Below are positions 1 to 6,906 of a DNA stretch of 7,480 nucleotides, piece by piece. The first letter of the stretch is position 1. Each line of letters opens with the position of its first letter. The translations under genes were made by a program, and so were the position numbers. Origin of the DNA: DASRTE01 sp035316885 (GTDB taxonomy: Bacteria; Actinomycetota; Actinomycetes; Jiangellales; Jiangellaceae); contig DATHII010000293.1 of NCBI GenBank assembly GCA_035316885.1, positions 1-7,480 of the forward strand, written 5' to 3'. Under the pieces are notes generated by a model, which saw only the letters and a list, made by a program, of their open reading frames with translations, had not been told where the DNA came from and ran no database searches.

Positions 1-529
1 CCCCGTCGCTGCTCAACGTCCTCGGTCAGCTGCTCGGGGAGTCCGAAGTGGCGGTGCACCTCCGGGTCGAGGAACCCGGCGATCTCGACCATGCTCCCGG
101 CGCGAAGGCTCAGCACGTTGATCGCGCCGAGCCGGAACCGGGGGCCGTCATGATCGCCCTGGTAGCACGCGAAGGCGAGCTGGGCGTTCGCCGTGATCGG
201 CACCAACCGCCACGGGGTCGCGAACATCCCTTCGCTGAGGAACCGGCCGACGTCCTCGCGGCCGAGGAACCACGCGGGCAACGGCGGCATGGTGAACCTT
301 GCGTCCTCCGCCAGCATTTCCATGATGGCCGCCACACCGGCCCGCTCCCAGGCGTCCACGAACGCGTCAACCAGCTGGCGACGGCCGTCCGCGCCGAGGG
401 CTTCCAGCTCGACCTGCTGTGCCGCTCACCGCGATAGGTCGCCACCACCCGCTCGAAGGCCGCCGAGCTGCCCCGGCGGGCCAGATTGATCTGGGTGGCC
501 AGCAACTCCGGCTCGGGTTGCGAGTTCAT
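1..529 (-). pseudogene. Decayed ECF sigma factor (SnoaL-tailed type), core deleted and frame broken; runs off left edge
   Basis: The remnant begins at ATG 529-527. Its first ~34 residues (NLARRGSSAAFERVVATYR) look like the start of sigma-70 region 2 in large ECF sigma factors, where an RELHVHCYRMLGS-like stretch would normally follow. Instead this frame runs into meaningless Arg/Ser-rich sequence and stops at about 110. A different minus frame, open from 425 to the window edge (141 codons, preceded by TGA at 428-426), encodes the C-terminal part of the same family: QQVELEALGADGRRQLVDAF, then ARFTMPPLPAWFLGRED, ATPWRLVPITANAQLAFACY and VEIAGFLDPEVHRHFGLPEQ. That part is the SnoaL/NTF2-like extension. 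All DNA-binding and core-binding regions (2.2 to 4.2) are missing, so one frameshift cannot explain it; an internal deletion of roughly 450-550 bp plus loss of frame does. It starts 15 bp after the DUF349 stop, on the same strand, with no clear ribosome site. No usable start precedes the C-terminal part, so a functional product is unlikely. The family call is confident; the pseudogene call is inferred from one sequence. Confidence 0.8.
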
Positions 530-544
530 GGGCTTGGGCCGGAC

Positions 545-1834
545 TCAGCCGCGGAACTCGTCGAGGGCGAGCTCGGCTTGGGCCAGCCAGGACCGGCGGG
601 CGTTCAGCGCGTCCTCAGCCTCGGCCAGCATTCCCGCGTCGCCGCGTTCGCGGGCTGTGGCCGCCTGTTTCTCCAGATCGGCGATCGACGCTTGCAGCTG
701 CGCAACCGTCGCCTCGGCGCGGGCGCGGGCCTCGGGATTGGTGCGCCGCCACTCGCCCTGCTCGGCCTCGCGGACCGCCTCCTCGACGCGGCGCAGGCGG
801 CCCTCGACCGTGCGCATGGCGTCACGGGGGATGTGCCCTGCGCCCTCCCAGCGCTCGTGGATCGACCGCAGTGACTCGCGCGCCGCCTTCCAGTCGTCGA
901 CCGGGAGAAGTGCCTCGGCCTCCGCGAGCAATGCATGTTTGAGCTCGAGGTTGCTCTGCTGCTCGGTGTCGCGCTTGGACAGGTCGGACGACCGTGCCGT
1001 GAAGAACGTGTCCTGGGCTGCCCTGAAGCGCCGCCAGAGTGCGTCGTCTGCAGGCTTCGGGGCGGGGCCGGCGGCCTTCCACCGCGCCATGAGCTCGCGG
1101 TACCGGCGTGCAGTCGCTCCCCAGTCGGTCGAGCCGGCCAGCGTCTCGGCCTCGGCGAGGATCTCTTCCTTGACCACTTTGGCTTGTTCGCGCCGTTCGG
1201 CCACCTCGGCGAAGTGGATCCGACGCCGGCGCGTGTAGTGGGTTCGCGCACTGGAGAAGCGCCGCCAGAGGGCGTCGTCGGTCGCCCGGTCGAGGCGGGG
1301 AAGGGTCTTCCACTCGTCCAACAGGGTGCGCAGACGATCGGCGCCGTGACGCCAGTCGTCGCCCTCGGCGATCGTCTCGGCCTCGACTGCGATGTGCTCC
1401 TTGCGGACGCGGGCCTCGTCGAGCGCCTGCGCTCGCTCGGCTCGCCGCTCCGCGCGCCGCTGGGCGATCTGCGCCTCGATCGCGTCGAGCCGCTGCGACA
1501 GCGCGGCGAAGTCGCCGATCGCGTGCGGCTCGACCAGAGCCTCGCGGAGCTTGCGGACGCCGGCCTGGGTCTCGTCGGGAGCCGCTGCGCCGGAACCCAA
1601 ACGCTGTTCCAGAAGATCGACCTGTACCGCCAGGTCGTCGTACTTGCGTCCGAAGAACGCCAAAGCCTGCTCGGGCTCGCCGACCTGCCAGGACCCGATC
1701 TGACGCTCACCGGTGTCCGTGCGCGCGAAGACGTCGCCGGCGTCGTCGACGCGACCCCATTCGTTCTCGGCGACTGTGGGTCGCGCCGGGGCCGGCGTCG
1801 GAGGGGGGCTTGGCGTAGTCCCGTCCGAGCTCAT
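545..1834 (-). CDS. DUF349 domain-containing coiled-coil protein
   Basis: A 429-residue, highly charged, mostly helical cytosolic protein with no signal peptide or membrane segment. The N-terminus (1-25) is Pro/Thr-rich and probably disordered. A conserved actinobacterial lead-in follows at 26-78 (WGRVDDAGDVFARTDTGE, then ALAFFGRKYDDLAVQVDLLE). Three DUF349 repeats lie at about 155-205, 235-290 and 310-355. They carry the recurring Trp pattern (DDWRHGADRLRTLLDEWK; TDWGATARRYRELMARWKAA; DDWKAARESLRSIHERWEGA) and a DALWRRF motif in the first two. A coiled-coil tail (370-429) ends in ALDEFRG. The ATG overlaps the TGA of the upstream cyclophilin gene (ATGA, 1834-1831). No good Shine-Dalgarno is visible, so translation is probably coupled. 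A longer upstream reading of this frame is only a shadow of the cyclophilin gene. The biochemical role of DUF349 proteins in actinobacteria is not established, so I assign only the family. Confidence 0.9.
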   Translation of the reverse strand: MSSDGTTPSPPPTPAPARPTVAENEWGRVDDAGDVFARTDTGERQIGSWQVGEPEQALAFFGRKYDDLAVQVDLLEQRLGSGAAAPDETQAGVRKLREALVEPHAIGDFAALSQRLDAIEAQIAQRRAERRAERAQALDEARVRKEHIAVEAETIAEGDDWRHGADRLRTLLDEWKTLPRLDRATDDALWRRFSSARTHYTRRRRIHFAEVAERREQAKVVKEEILAEAETLAGSTDWGATARRYRELMARWKAAGPAPKPADDALWRRFRAAQDTFFTARSSDLSKRDTEQQSNLELKHALLAEAEALLPVDDWKAARESLRSIHERWEGAGHIPRDAMRTVEGRLRRVEEAVREAEQGEWRRTNPEARARAEATVAQLQASIADLEKQAATARERGDAGMLAEAEDALNARRSWLAQAELALDEFRG

Positions 1835-2619
1835 GCGGCGGTCACGAGGTCGTCGAGGGTCACCGGCTGTTTCGGCGCGCCGTCCTCGTTGCCGTCGGCG
1901 GTGCCCCGCGCGGCGATGTCGGTGAGGACGTCGAGCCCTCCGGTGATGCGGCCGAAGACCGTGTACTCCGGCGGGAGCTGGGAGTCCTCGTACACGAGGA
2001 AGAACTGGCTGCCGTTGGAGCCGGGCTCGCCGGAGCGGTGCGCCATCGCCACCGTGCCCGCCGGGTAGGTCGCGCCGTCGGTGTTCTCGAGCCCGAACTC
2101 GTAGCCGGGCCCGCCACCACCGCTGCCGGTCGGGTCGCCGCACTGGAGCACGCGCAGGGCGGGCGAGCTCGTGAGGCGGTGGCAGGACGTGCCGTCGAAG
2201 TAGTCGTTGGCGGCGAGGTGGGCCAGCGAGCTCACCGTGCACGGCGCAACGTCCGCGAGCAGTTCCACGGTGACGGGCTTGCCGTCGAGGGTCAGCGTCG
2301 CCGTGGCGGCCGCGATCGGCTCGGCCGGGGGGAGGCCGATCGTCTCGGCGGGCGGGCCGGCCTCGGTGTACGTGCAGCTACCGTCGGCCGCTGCCGCATC
2401 GGTCGGCTCGTCTGCGGCAGTGGTCGTGACATCGTCCCCGCTCCACGGGCTCCACACGACGACGCCGGCGATGCTGGCACCCAGGACCGCGACCGCCGTG
2501 ACGCCGGCCAGGATCTGGCGCCGCCGCCGGGCCCGGGCCGCTGCCTCGGCGCGGCGGGCCTGCTGCTTCTCCCACCGTTGCCGGGCGAGCTGACGCCGCC
2601 GCTGGCTCGTGCTGGCCAC
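1831..2619 (-). CDS. ppiB: Membrane-anchored cyclophilin-type peptidyl-prolyl cis-trans isomerase (PpiB-like)
   Basis: A 262-residue protein. Residues 1-35 form a strongly basic cytoplasmic helix (SQRRRQLARQRWEKQQARR). Residues ~36-56 form one membrane segment (ILAGVTAVAVLGASIAGVVV). An acidic/Thr linker to ~80 leads to an extracytoplasmic cyclophilin domain at ~95-262. Cyclophilin signatures are CHRLTSSP (146-153, catalytic Arg at 148), LQCGDPTGSGGGGPGYEF (158-175), AMAH (191-194), NGSQFFLVYEDSQLPPEYTV (202-221) and FGRITGG. Four cysteines (82, 127, 146, 160) match the set in M. tuberculosis PpiB (Rv2582) and could form disulfides outside the cell. The Trp of human CypA, important for cyclosporin binding, is replaced by Leu in DSQLPP, as is common in bacteria. 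The family speeds Xaa-Pro isomerisation. I chose GTG 2619 because GGAGGA lies 4 nt upstream and the basic N-terminus matches relatives. The frame stays open to 2700, but those residues look non-coding. Its stop overlaps the DUF349 start. Confidence 0.93.
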   Translation of the reverse strand: MASTSQRRRQLARQRWEKQQARRAEAAARARRRRQILAGVTAVAVLGASIAGVVVWSPWSGDDVTTTAADEPTDAAAADGSCTYTEAGPPAETIGLPPAEPIAAATATLTLDGKPVTVELLADVAPCTVSSLAHLAANDYFDGTSCHRLTSSPALRVLQCGDPTGSGGGGPGYEFGLENTDGATYPAGTVAMAHRSGEPGSNGSQFFLVYEDSQLPPEYTVFGRITGGLDVLTDIAARGTADGNEDGAPKQPVTLDDLVTAA

Positions 2620-2623
2620 TGGT

Positions 2624-2629
2624 TCCTCC
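2624..2629 (-). promoter_or_regulatory. Shine-Dalgarno of the cyclophilin gene
   Basis: GGAGGA on the minus strand, 4 nt before GTG 2619. This fixes the start over in-frame starts further upstream. Confidence 0.75.
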
Positions 2630-2700
2630 GTGCTCGTGCGTGCTTTCAGCAAGGTGCCGCCCGGCGCTCGACTGTCGCGTCGGCGTGCCCGGGTTGGCAC

Positions 2701-2706
2701 AGTCTA
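2701..2706 (-). promoter_or_regulatory. Candidate -10 element for ppiB-DUF349
   Basis: TAGACT on the minus strand fits the actinobacterial TANNNT -10 pattern and lies about 80 nt upstream of the ppiB GTG. No clear TTGACA-like -35 is visible at 16-18 bp. It sits in the 154-bp divergent region shared with the hydrolase gene. Called on motif and position only. Confidence 0.35.
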
Positions 2707-2760
2707 GGCAGGACGTCAGCTGCTGAACGTCACGACTTCGTGTCGGATCACCTGCCCCGG

Positions 2761-2766
2761 TAACCT
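2761..2766 (+). promoter_or_regulatory. Candidate -10 element giving a leaderless hydrolase-hisS transcript
   Basis: TAACCT fits TANNNT and ends 7 nt before GTG 2774. That is the spacing expected when transcription starts at the start codon. There is no purine-rich Shine-Dalgarno between it and the GTG (TCCGGAC). No strong -35 is visible, which is common in actinobacteria. Leaderless transcription is an inference. Confidence 0.45.
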
Positions 2767-2773
2767 TCCGGAC

Positions 2774-3475
2774 GTGCTCGTCGTCAGTTTCCCGGCCGCC
2801 GCATTCGCGACGAACTGCTACGTGGTGGCGCCAGCGGCGGGGGAGGAGTGCCTGGTCGTCGACACCGGCATCGGGGTGGTCGATCGCCTCGACGAGGTGC
2901 TGCGTGAGCACCGCCTCCGTCCCGCCGCCGTCCTGCTCACCCATGGGCACGTCGACCACGTCTACTCGGTCACGCCGGTGTGCGGTGCACGCGGACTGGC
3001 GGCCTACGTCCACGGAGACGACCGGTACCGGCTGGCCGACCCGCTGTCCACCCTCGACCCGATGCTGGTGGAGATGCTCGAGCATCAGTTCGGCGAGCGG
3101 GCCACCTGGGCCGAGCCCGAGGACGTGCGAACGGTTATGGATGGCGAGACGCTCTCGCTGGCCGGGCTGTCCGTCAGGGTCGACCACGCGCCCGGCCACA
3201 CCGAGGGCTCGGTCATGTTCCGGCTTCCTGACACCGGGTCGGACGGCGGCGCGCAGACCTGCCTGACCGGCGACGTCCTGTTCGCGGGCAGCATCGGTCG
3301 CACCGACCTGCCCGGTGGCGACCACGACCTCATGCTGCGAAGCCTGGCCGAGAAGGTACTGCCCCTGCGTGACGACACCATCGTGCTGCCCGGTCATGGC
3401 CCGACCACGACGATCGGCCGGGAGCGCGCCACAAACCCGTTCCTGCAGGGGCTCATGAGAACGACGCGGAACTGA
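2774..3475 (+). CDS. MBL-fold metallo-hydrolase (glyoxalase II-like)
   Basis: A 233-residue cytosolic protein of single-domain metallo-beta-lactamase fold. Metal ligands are all visible: THGHVDH (His57, His59, Asp61, His62), His142 in PGHTEGS, Asp167 in LTGDVLF and His208 in LPGHGPTTTIG. A dinuclear zinc or iron site is therefore expected. GRTDLPGGD (175-183) is typical of the glyoxalase II-like subgroup. The length suits a compact hydrolase lacking the full helical C-terminal domain of classical glyoxalase II, so hydroxyacylglutathione is not a safe substrate call, and actinobacteria generally use mycothiol. The substrate is unknown. GTG 2774 opens the frame directly at the first beta strand (LVVSFPAAAFATNCYVV). 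The stop TGA overlaps the Shine-Dalgarno of hisS, so the two are probably one operon. The same pairing exists in M. tuberculosis (Rv2581c next to hisS Rv2580c). Confidence 0.92.
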   Translation: MLVVSFPAAAFATNCYVVAPAAGEECLVVDTGIGVVDRLDEVLREHRLRPAAVLLTHGHVDHVYSVTPVCGARGLAAYVHGDDRYRLADPLSTLDPMLVEMLEHQFGERATWAEPEDVRTVMDGETLSLAGLSVRVDHAPGHTEGSVMFRLPDTGSDGGAQTCLTGDVLFAGSIGRTDLPGGDHDLMLRSLAEKVLPLRDDTIVLPGHGPTTTIGRERATNPFLQGLMRTTRN

Positions 3476-3478
3476 GGA
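3474..3478 (+). promoter_or_regulatory. Shine-Dalgarno of hisS overlapping the hydrolase stop codon
   Basis: GAGGA shares bases with the TGA at 3473-3475. It lies 5 nt from GTG 3484 but only 2 nt from GTG 3481, which favours 3484 as the hisS start and suggests coupled translation. Confidence 0.65.
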
Positions 3479-3483
3479 CAGTG

Positions 3484-4761
3484 GTGAGCCGACAGTTCCG
3501 CGCCCCCAGGGGCACGTTCGACCTCGTTCCTCCCCGCGGGGAGGCGGTGCTCGCGGTGCGTGCTGCGCTGTCCGGGCCCGTCCGGCGGGCGGCCTACGGA
3601 TATGTCGAGACTCCGACGTTCGAGGAGACCGCGCTGTTCGTCCGCGGCGTCGGTGAGTCCACGGACGTGGTCACCAAGGAGATGTACTCGTTCGTCACCA
3701 GGGGCGGCGACGAGGTTACGCTGCGCCCGGAGGGCACCGCACCGGTGCTACGCGCCGTACTCGAGCAGAGATTGCACCGTGGCGCCCTGCCGGTGAAGCT
3801 CTGGTACTCGGCGTCGTACTTCCGTTACGAGCGGCCGCAGAAGGGGCGGTACCGGCACTTCTCGCAGGTCGGTGCCGAGGTCGTCGGCAGCGACGACCCG
3901 GCCGTCGACGCCGAGACGATGGTGCTGGCCGCCGATGCGTACCGCGAGCTCGGATTGACAGGCGTCCGGCTGTTGGTCAACTCGCTGGGCTCCGACGAGT
4001 CGCGCCCGGCCTATCGGGCGGCTTTGCAGGACTACCTGCGCGGGCTGGACTTGGACGCCGAGACCCGGCAGCGGGTCGAGCTCAACCCGATGCGGGTGCT
4101 CGACGACAAGCGGCCGGAGATCCAGGCCGCCCTCGAGAAGGCGCCGGTGGTCGCCGACTTCCTTTCGGCCGGTGACCGCGAACATCACGATGCCGTGCGC
4201 ACGCTGCTCACCGACGCCGGAATTGCCTACGTCGACGAGCCGCGGCTGGTTCGGGGCCTGGACTACTACACCCGCACGCTGTTCGAGTTCGTCCACGACG
4301 GATTGGGCGCCCAGTCCGCCGTCGGCGGTGGCGGCCGCTACGACGGCCTGTCCGAACTGCTGGGTGGCCCGCGCCTGCCCGGTGTCGGCTTTGCGCTCGG
4401 AGTCGAGCGGACGCTGCTCGCCATGGACGCCGAAGGCCTGCCGCTCCCGGGTGCTCCCCACGTCGACGTCTTCGCCGTACCGCTCGGGGACCGGGCGGCA
4501 CGCTATCTGTTCGGGGTCGTCACCGAACTACGGCGCGGCGGTGTTGCGGCCGACCTCGCGACCGGAGGACGCGGCCTCAAGGGCGCGATGAAGGCGGCCG
4601 ATCGCAGCGGTGCGGCATACGCCGTCGTGCTCGGCGAGCGCGACCTTGCGGCGGGCGAGGCGCAGGTCAAGAACCTGGCGAGCGGCGACCAGGTGGCCCT
4701 GTCCCTGGACGCGCTCGTGGCCGACCTGCGCATCCGCGTGCTCGCCACGGTCGCCAACTGA
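3484..4761 (+). CDS. hisS: Histidyl-tRNA synthetase
   Basis: A 425-residue class II aminoacyl-tRNA synthetase that charges tRNA-His with histidine in the cytosol, at the family's usual length. The N-terminus (FRAPRGTFDLVPP) is typical. Motif 1 lies near 35-60. RPEGTAP is at 81-87. The motif 2 loop FRYERPQKGRYRHFSQ is at 113-128, with the ATP-binding Arg. The histidine-specific motifs are LVRGLDYYTRT (255-265) and GGGGRYDGL (281-289). Motif 3 GVGFALGVERT is at 300-310. The anticodon-binding domain covers about 325-425. No key residue appears lost. Two adjacent GTG codons (3481, 3484) are possible starts; spacing from GAGGA favours the second, giving VSRQF. It follows the MBL hydrolase by 8 bp. 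The downstream S41 gene converges, leaving 15 bp and no recognisable terminator hairpin. Confidence 0.97.
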   Translation: MSRQFRAPRGTFDLVPPRGEAVLAVRAALSGPVRRAAYGYVETPTFEETALFVRGVGESTDVVTKEMYSFVTRGGDEVTLRPEGTAPVLRAVLEQRLHRGALPVKLWYSASYFRYERPQKGRYRHFSQVGAEVVGSDDPAVDAETMVLAADAYRELGLTGVRLLVNSLGSDESRPAYRAALQDYLRGLDLDAETRQRVELNPMRVLDDKRPEIQAALEKAPVVADFLSAGDREHHDAVRTLLTDAGIAYVDEPRLVRGLDYYTRTLFEFVHDGLGAQSAVGGGGRYDGLSELLGGPRLPGVGFALGVERTLLAMDAEGLPLPGAPHVDVFAVPLGDRAARYLFGVVTELRRGGVAADLATGGRGLKGAMKAADRSGAAYAVVLGERDLAAGEAQVKNLASGDQVALSLDALVADLRIRVLATVAN

Positions 4762-4776
4762 CGACGCGGCGCAACC

Positions 4777-6723
4777 TCAGTCCGGTTCGACCGTCACCTG
4801 CCGGGCGGCAACCAGGGTGCCGTGGACGAACCCTTCCAGCCGGATCGTTGCGGCACCGGACGGCGGGAGCTGCACGGCCAGCGTCGTGGCGCCGTCGGGT
4901 GTCGGGACGCCGCCGGGACCCTGCGGGCGCCCGTCGACGTAGACGTCGACGCTGGCGACCGAAACGGTGGTCACCTCGAGGAGCAGATCCTGACCGGTGA
5001 CCGACGCCACCGTCGCGTCGAGCACGCGGATGGTGCGCTCCGAGAGGATCTTGCCCGCCTGGTTGAGCAGATCGCGGTTTCCCTCGAGCAGATCGTCGCG
5101 GCTCATGTCGTGCAGCTCGTGCGGCTGGACACCGAGGTCCTCGACCGGCTGACCGGCCGAGGCGCCCACCCTGAGGGTCCGCCGCAGGGACACCCGCATA
5201 CCGGCACCGGCGGGCAGGACGCGAAGCGGGCCGTCAGTCCACTCGCTGCGCAGCTGGTCGTGGTCGAGGACGTTCGCGCCGCCCGCTCCGGTGTTGGCGT
5301 CGACACCGAGGATGTGACCGATCTCGTGGTCGGCGAAGCCGCCGGCGAACATGTCGCAGGCCGAATAGCAGAGCGCGTCGGTGATGAGCACGACCGGACC
5401 GTGGTAGAGCTGTCCCACGACGTTGACCAGGTCCGGCTCGGACAGCGGGATCGCGGTCGAGTACTGCGCCCCGGTCTCGATGGCCTGCGCGATCGACGCC
5501 TGCCAGGGCGACATGTCGGCCACCTTCGTGCACAGCTCGAGCGTCGAAGGCGTGTTCACGAACTGTGTCGGCTCGGGTTCGATCCGGCGCGGCGTCAGGA
5601 ACTGCAAAAGGAACTCGGCGGCGATGATGTAGCCGCCGCCGTTGCCGCGGACGTCGACGATGAGCCCGTCGGGCGGGAACTCCTCGTCGAGCAGGCGGGC
5701 CACCTCGCCGACGAACTCGCCGATCTTGCCGTCCTTCATGTGGAACGTGAACAGCCGCAAGTAGCCGTACCTGCCGTGCGCTGTGTCGACGATCTTGGCG
5801 AACAGGTCGTCGGGCCTGCTGGTCGGGATGATGCTCTCAGCCTTTTGGGACTCGGTAGCGCGCGGGACGTCCGCCTTGGTGCGCTCGACCCGTCGCTCCT
5901 CCTTGACCGCGGCCGGGTGGAACAGTTGCTTCTTCACCCTGCGGACCAGCTCGGTGCGGAAGTCGACACCGACCAGGTGCGCCGGCGGCGTGGCCAGACC
6001 GGCCAGCAGCCCCGAAGGAGCGGCAGTGTCGCCGAGGATCTCGGCGACACTGTCGAACACCTGCCACACCAGGCGAGCCTCGTGCGGCTCCCCGTCGACG
6101 AGGTAGCGCAGGTCGACCCAGTCCTCCTCGGGGGGCAGTGAGACGACGAGGCTGCGCAGCGTCAGGTTCTCGAGGCCGCGGGCGGTGCGGGCCGGCAGGT
6201 TGCTGCCCGCCTCGCGCTGGGCGTTGCGCCATACCGCGAGCTCGAGCGGCGCACCGTTCCAATGCGTCACCTCGACCCCGGCCGCCAGGGTCGGCTCGCT
6301 CACCAGGTGGTCGAAGACCTTGGACACCATCCACTTGGGCTTGCCCGATTCGACGTAGCGCTCGATGAGCACACCGAGGAACGCCAACCGGCCCGCGTAG
6401 GGCTTGGGGAGCAGGTAGTTGGTGTGCAGGTCGCGCACCGAGATGAAGATGTCGAGCAGTTCGGCGTGGAACTCGCGGTCGGTGAGCACCTGGAGCCGGT
6501 AGGCGAGCAGCCGTAGACGTTGCGCCGGGTCGACGGCGTGCATGGCGCGCTTGAGCGGCAGGTGGACGTACAGGTTCTCGACCAGGACCCGTGCCTGCTC
6601 GACCAGCAGCCGGCGCTGCGGGACGGTCAGCGGCCTCTGCTGGTCGGCGAAGTCGCGGAACTCCGGCATCGTCCGAACGACGCCGAGCCCGTGGCCGCGC
6701 GAGATGGTGGACGGCTCTGCCAT
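4777..6723 (-). CDS. S41-family peptidase-like protein, apparently cytosolic
   Basis: A 648-residue protein. Residues 1-145 are helical (PQRRLLVEQARVLVENLYVH) and include VRDLHTNYLLPKPYAG (96-110), an S41 family feature. Residues ~145-270 contain a possible PDZ-like region (VTHWNGAPLELAV). The S41 catalytic domain spans ~305-540: GRYGYLRLFTF, then GLIVDVRGNGGGY (353-365), then LCYSACDMFAGGFADHEIGH (451-470). Ser454 is the likely nucleophile. The ILGVDANTGAGGANV stretch (471-485) is where CtpA-type enzymes have GKG with the catalytic Lys; no Lys is present. This points to the tricorn-like branch, which uses other residues, or to an inactive enzyme. A beta-rich domain, perhaps Ig-like, covers ~563-648. 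There is no signal peptide, lipobox or membrane segment, unlike most Ctp proteases. ATG 6723 is preceded by GAGGGGG at good spacing; the open frame up to 6870 has atypical composition. The substrate is unknown. Confidence 0.85.
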   Translation of the reverse strand: MAEPSTISRGHGLGVVRTMPEFRDFADQQRPLTVPQRRLLVEQARVLVENLYVHLPLKRAMHAVDPAQRLRLLAYRLQVLTDREFHAELLDIFISVRDLHTNYLLPKPYAGRLAFLGVLIERYVESGKPKWMVSKVFDHLVSEPTLAAGVEVTHWNGAPLELAVWRNAQREAGSNLPARTARGLENLTLRSLVVSLPPEEDWVDLRYLVDGEPHEARLVWQVFDSVAEILGDTAAPSGLLAGLATPPAHLVGVDFRTELVRRVKKQLFHPAAVKEERRVERTKADVPRATESQKAESIIPTSRPDDLFAKIVDTAHGRYGYLRLFTFHMKDGKIGEFVGEVARLLDEEFPPDGLIVDVRGNGGGYIIAAEFLLQFLTPRRIEPEPTQFVNTPSTLELCTKVADMSPWQASIAQAIETGAQYSTAIPLSEPDLVNVVGQLYHGPVVLITDALCYSACDMFAGGFADHEIGHILGVDANTGAGGANVLDHDQLRSEWTDGPLRVLPAGAGMRVSLRRTLRVGASAGQPVEDLGVQPHELHDMSRDDLLEGNRDLLNQAGKILSERTIRVLDATVASVTGQDLLLEVTTVSVASVDVYVDGRPQGPGGVPTPDGATTLAVQLPPSGAATIRLEGFVHGTLVAARQVTVEPD

Positions 6724-6727
6724 GGTG

Positions 6728-6734
6728 CCCCCTC
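6728..6734 (-). promoter_or_regulatory. Shine-Dalgarno of the S41 gene
   Basis: GAGGGGG on the minus strand, with its GAGG core 7 nt before ATG 6723. This decides the start against in-frame upstream codons reaching to 6870. Confidence 0.7.
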
Positions 6735-6744
6735 GGATCGGCGC

Positions 6745-6761
6745 GCCCGCGGTCAGCGGGC
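6745..6761. repeat. Small inverted repeat in the S41 leader
   Basis: GCCCGC and GCGGGC flank a 5-nt loop (GGTCA on the plus strand). It lies about 20 nt upstream of the S41 start and could form a short GC hairpin in the leader RNA. Such 6-bp GC palindromes are frequent by chance at this base composition. Confidence 0.35.
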
Positions 6762-6854
6762 AGCACACGCCTGCCCCTTGATCAGAGCGTGACGCCACCC
6801 TGCCTGATACGGGCCCGCCCTGACCAGATGCCCACCAACCCCTCAGCCCGTCTT

Positions 6855-6906
6855 GTGGCGGGTTGGACACGCCTCATTGGCGCCCCACACGTGGCAAACC
6901 CGCCAC
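6855..6906. repeat. Two inverted near-copies of a 16-bp dyad (candidate operators)
   Basis: Positions 6855-6870 read GTGGCGGGTTGGACAC. The reverse complement of 6891-6906 is GTGGCGGGTTTGCCAC, identical at 14 of 16 bases. Both are preceded by CTT, so the perfect inverted match is 13 bp (6852-6864 against 6897-6909). Each copy is itself a dyad, GTGGC-N6-GCCAC, perfect in the right copy and with one mismatch in the left. Centres are 36 bp apart. The pair lies between the divergent S41 and VOC genes, and the right copy falls near the -35 zone of the candidate VOC promoter. A dimeric repressor or activator binding both copies would explain this. A 13-bp hairpin is the alternative reading. The regulator is unknown. 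Confidence 0.5.

Noticed and set aside
110..430. Out-of-frame remainder of the sigma remnant as a real 139-residue protein
   Set aside because: After about residue 34 the translation is low-complexity Arg/Ser/Pro, while another frame over the same bases encodes the conserved SnoaL-like tail.
935..2068. Plus-strand open frame (377 codons) opposite the DUF349 and ppiB genes
   Set aside because: It spans the junction of two convincing minus-strand genes, has no recognisable motif and no supporting ribosome site.
1835..2242. N-terminal extension of the DUF349 gene in the same frame
   Set aside because: These codons lie wholly inside the cyclophilin gene and give Arg/His-rich sequence. The ATG at 1834 starts the conserved protein.
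4762..4776. Bidirectional terminator between the convergent hisS and S41 genes
   Set aside because: Only 15 bp separate the stops and I see no hairpin with a T run. Termination must be elsewhere or Rho-dependent.
4822..6141. Long plus-strand open frame (439 codons) opposite the S41 gene
   Set aside because: It is antisense to a gene with clear family motifs. Its Asp/Arg/Gly/Val-rich composition is the usual high-GC shadow, and no domain is recognisable.
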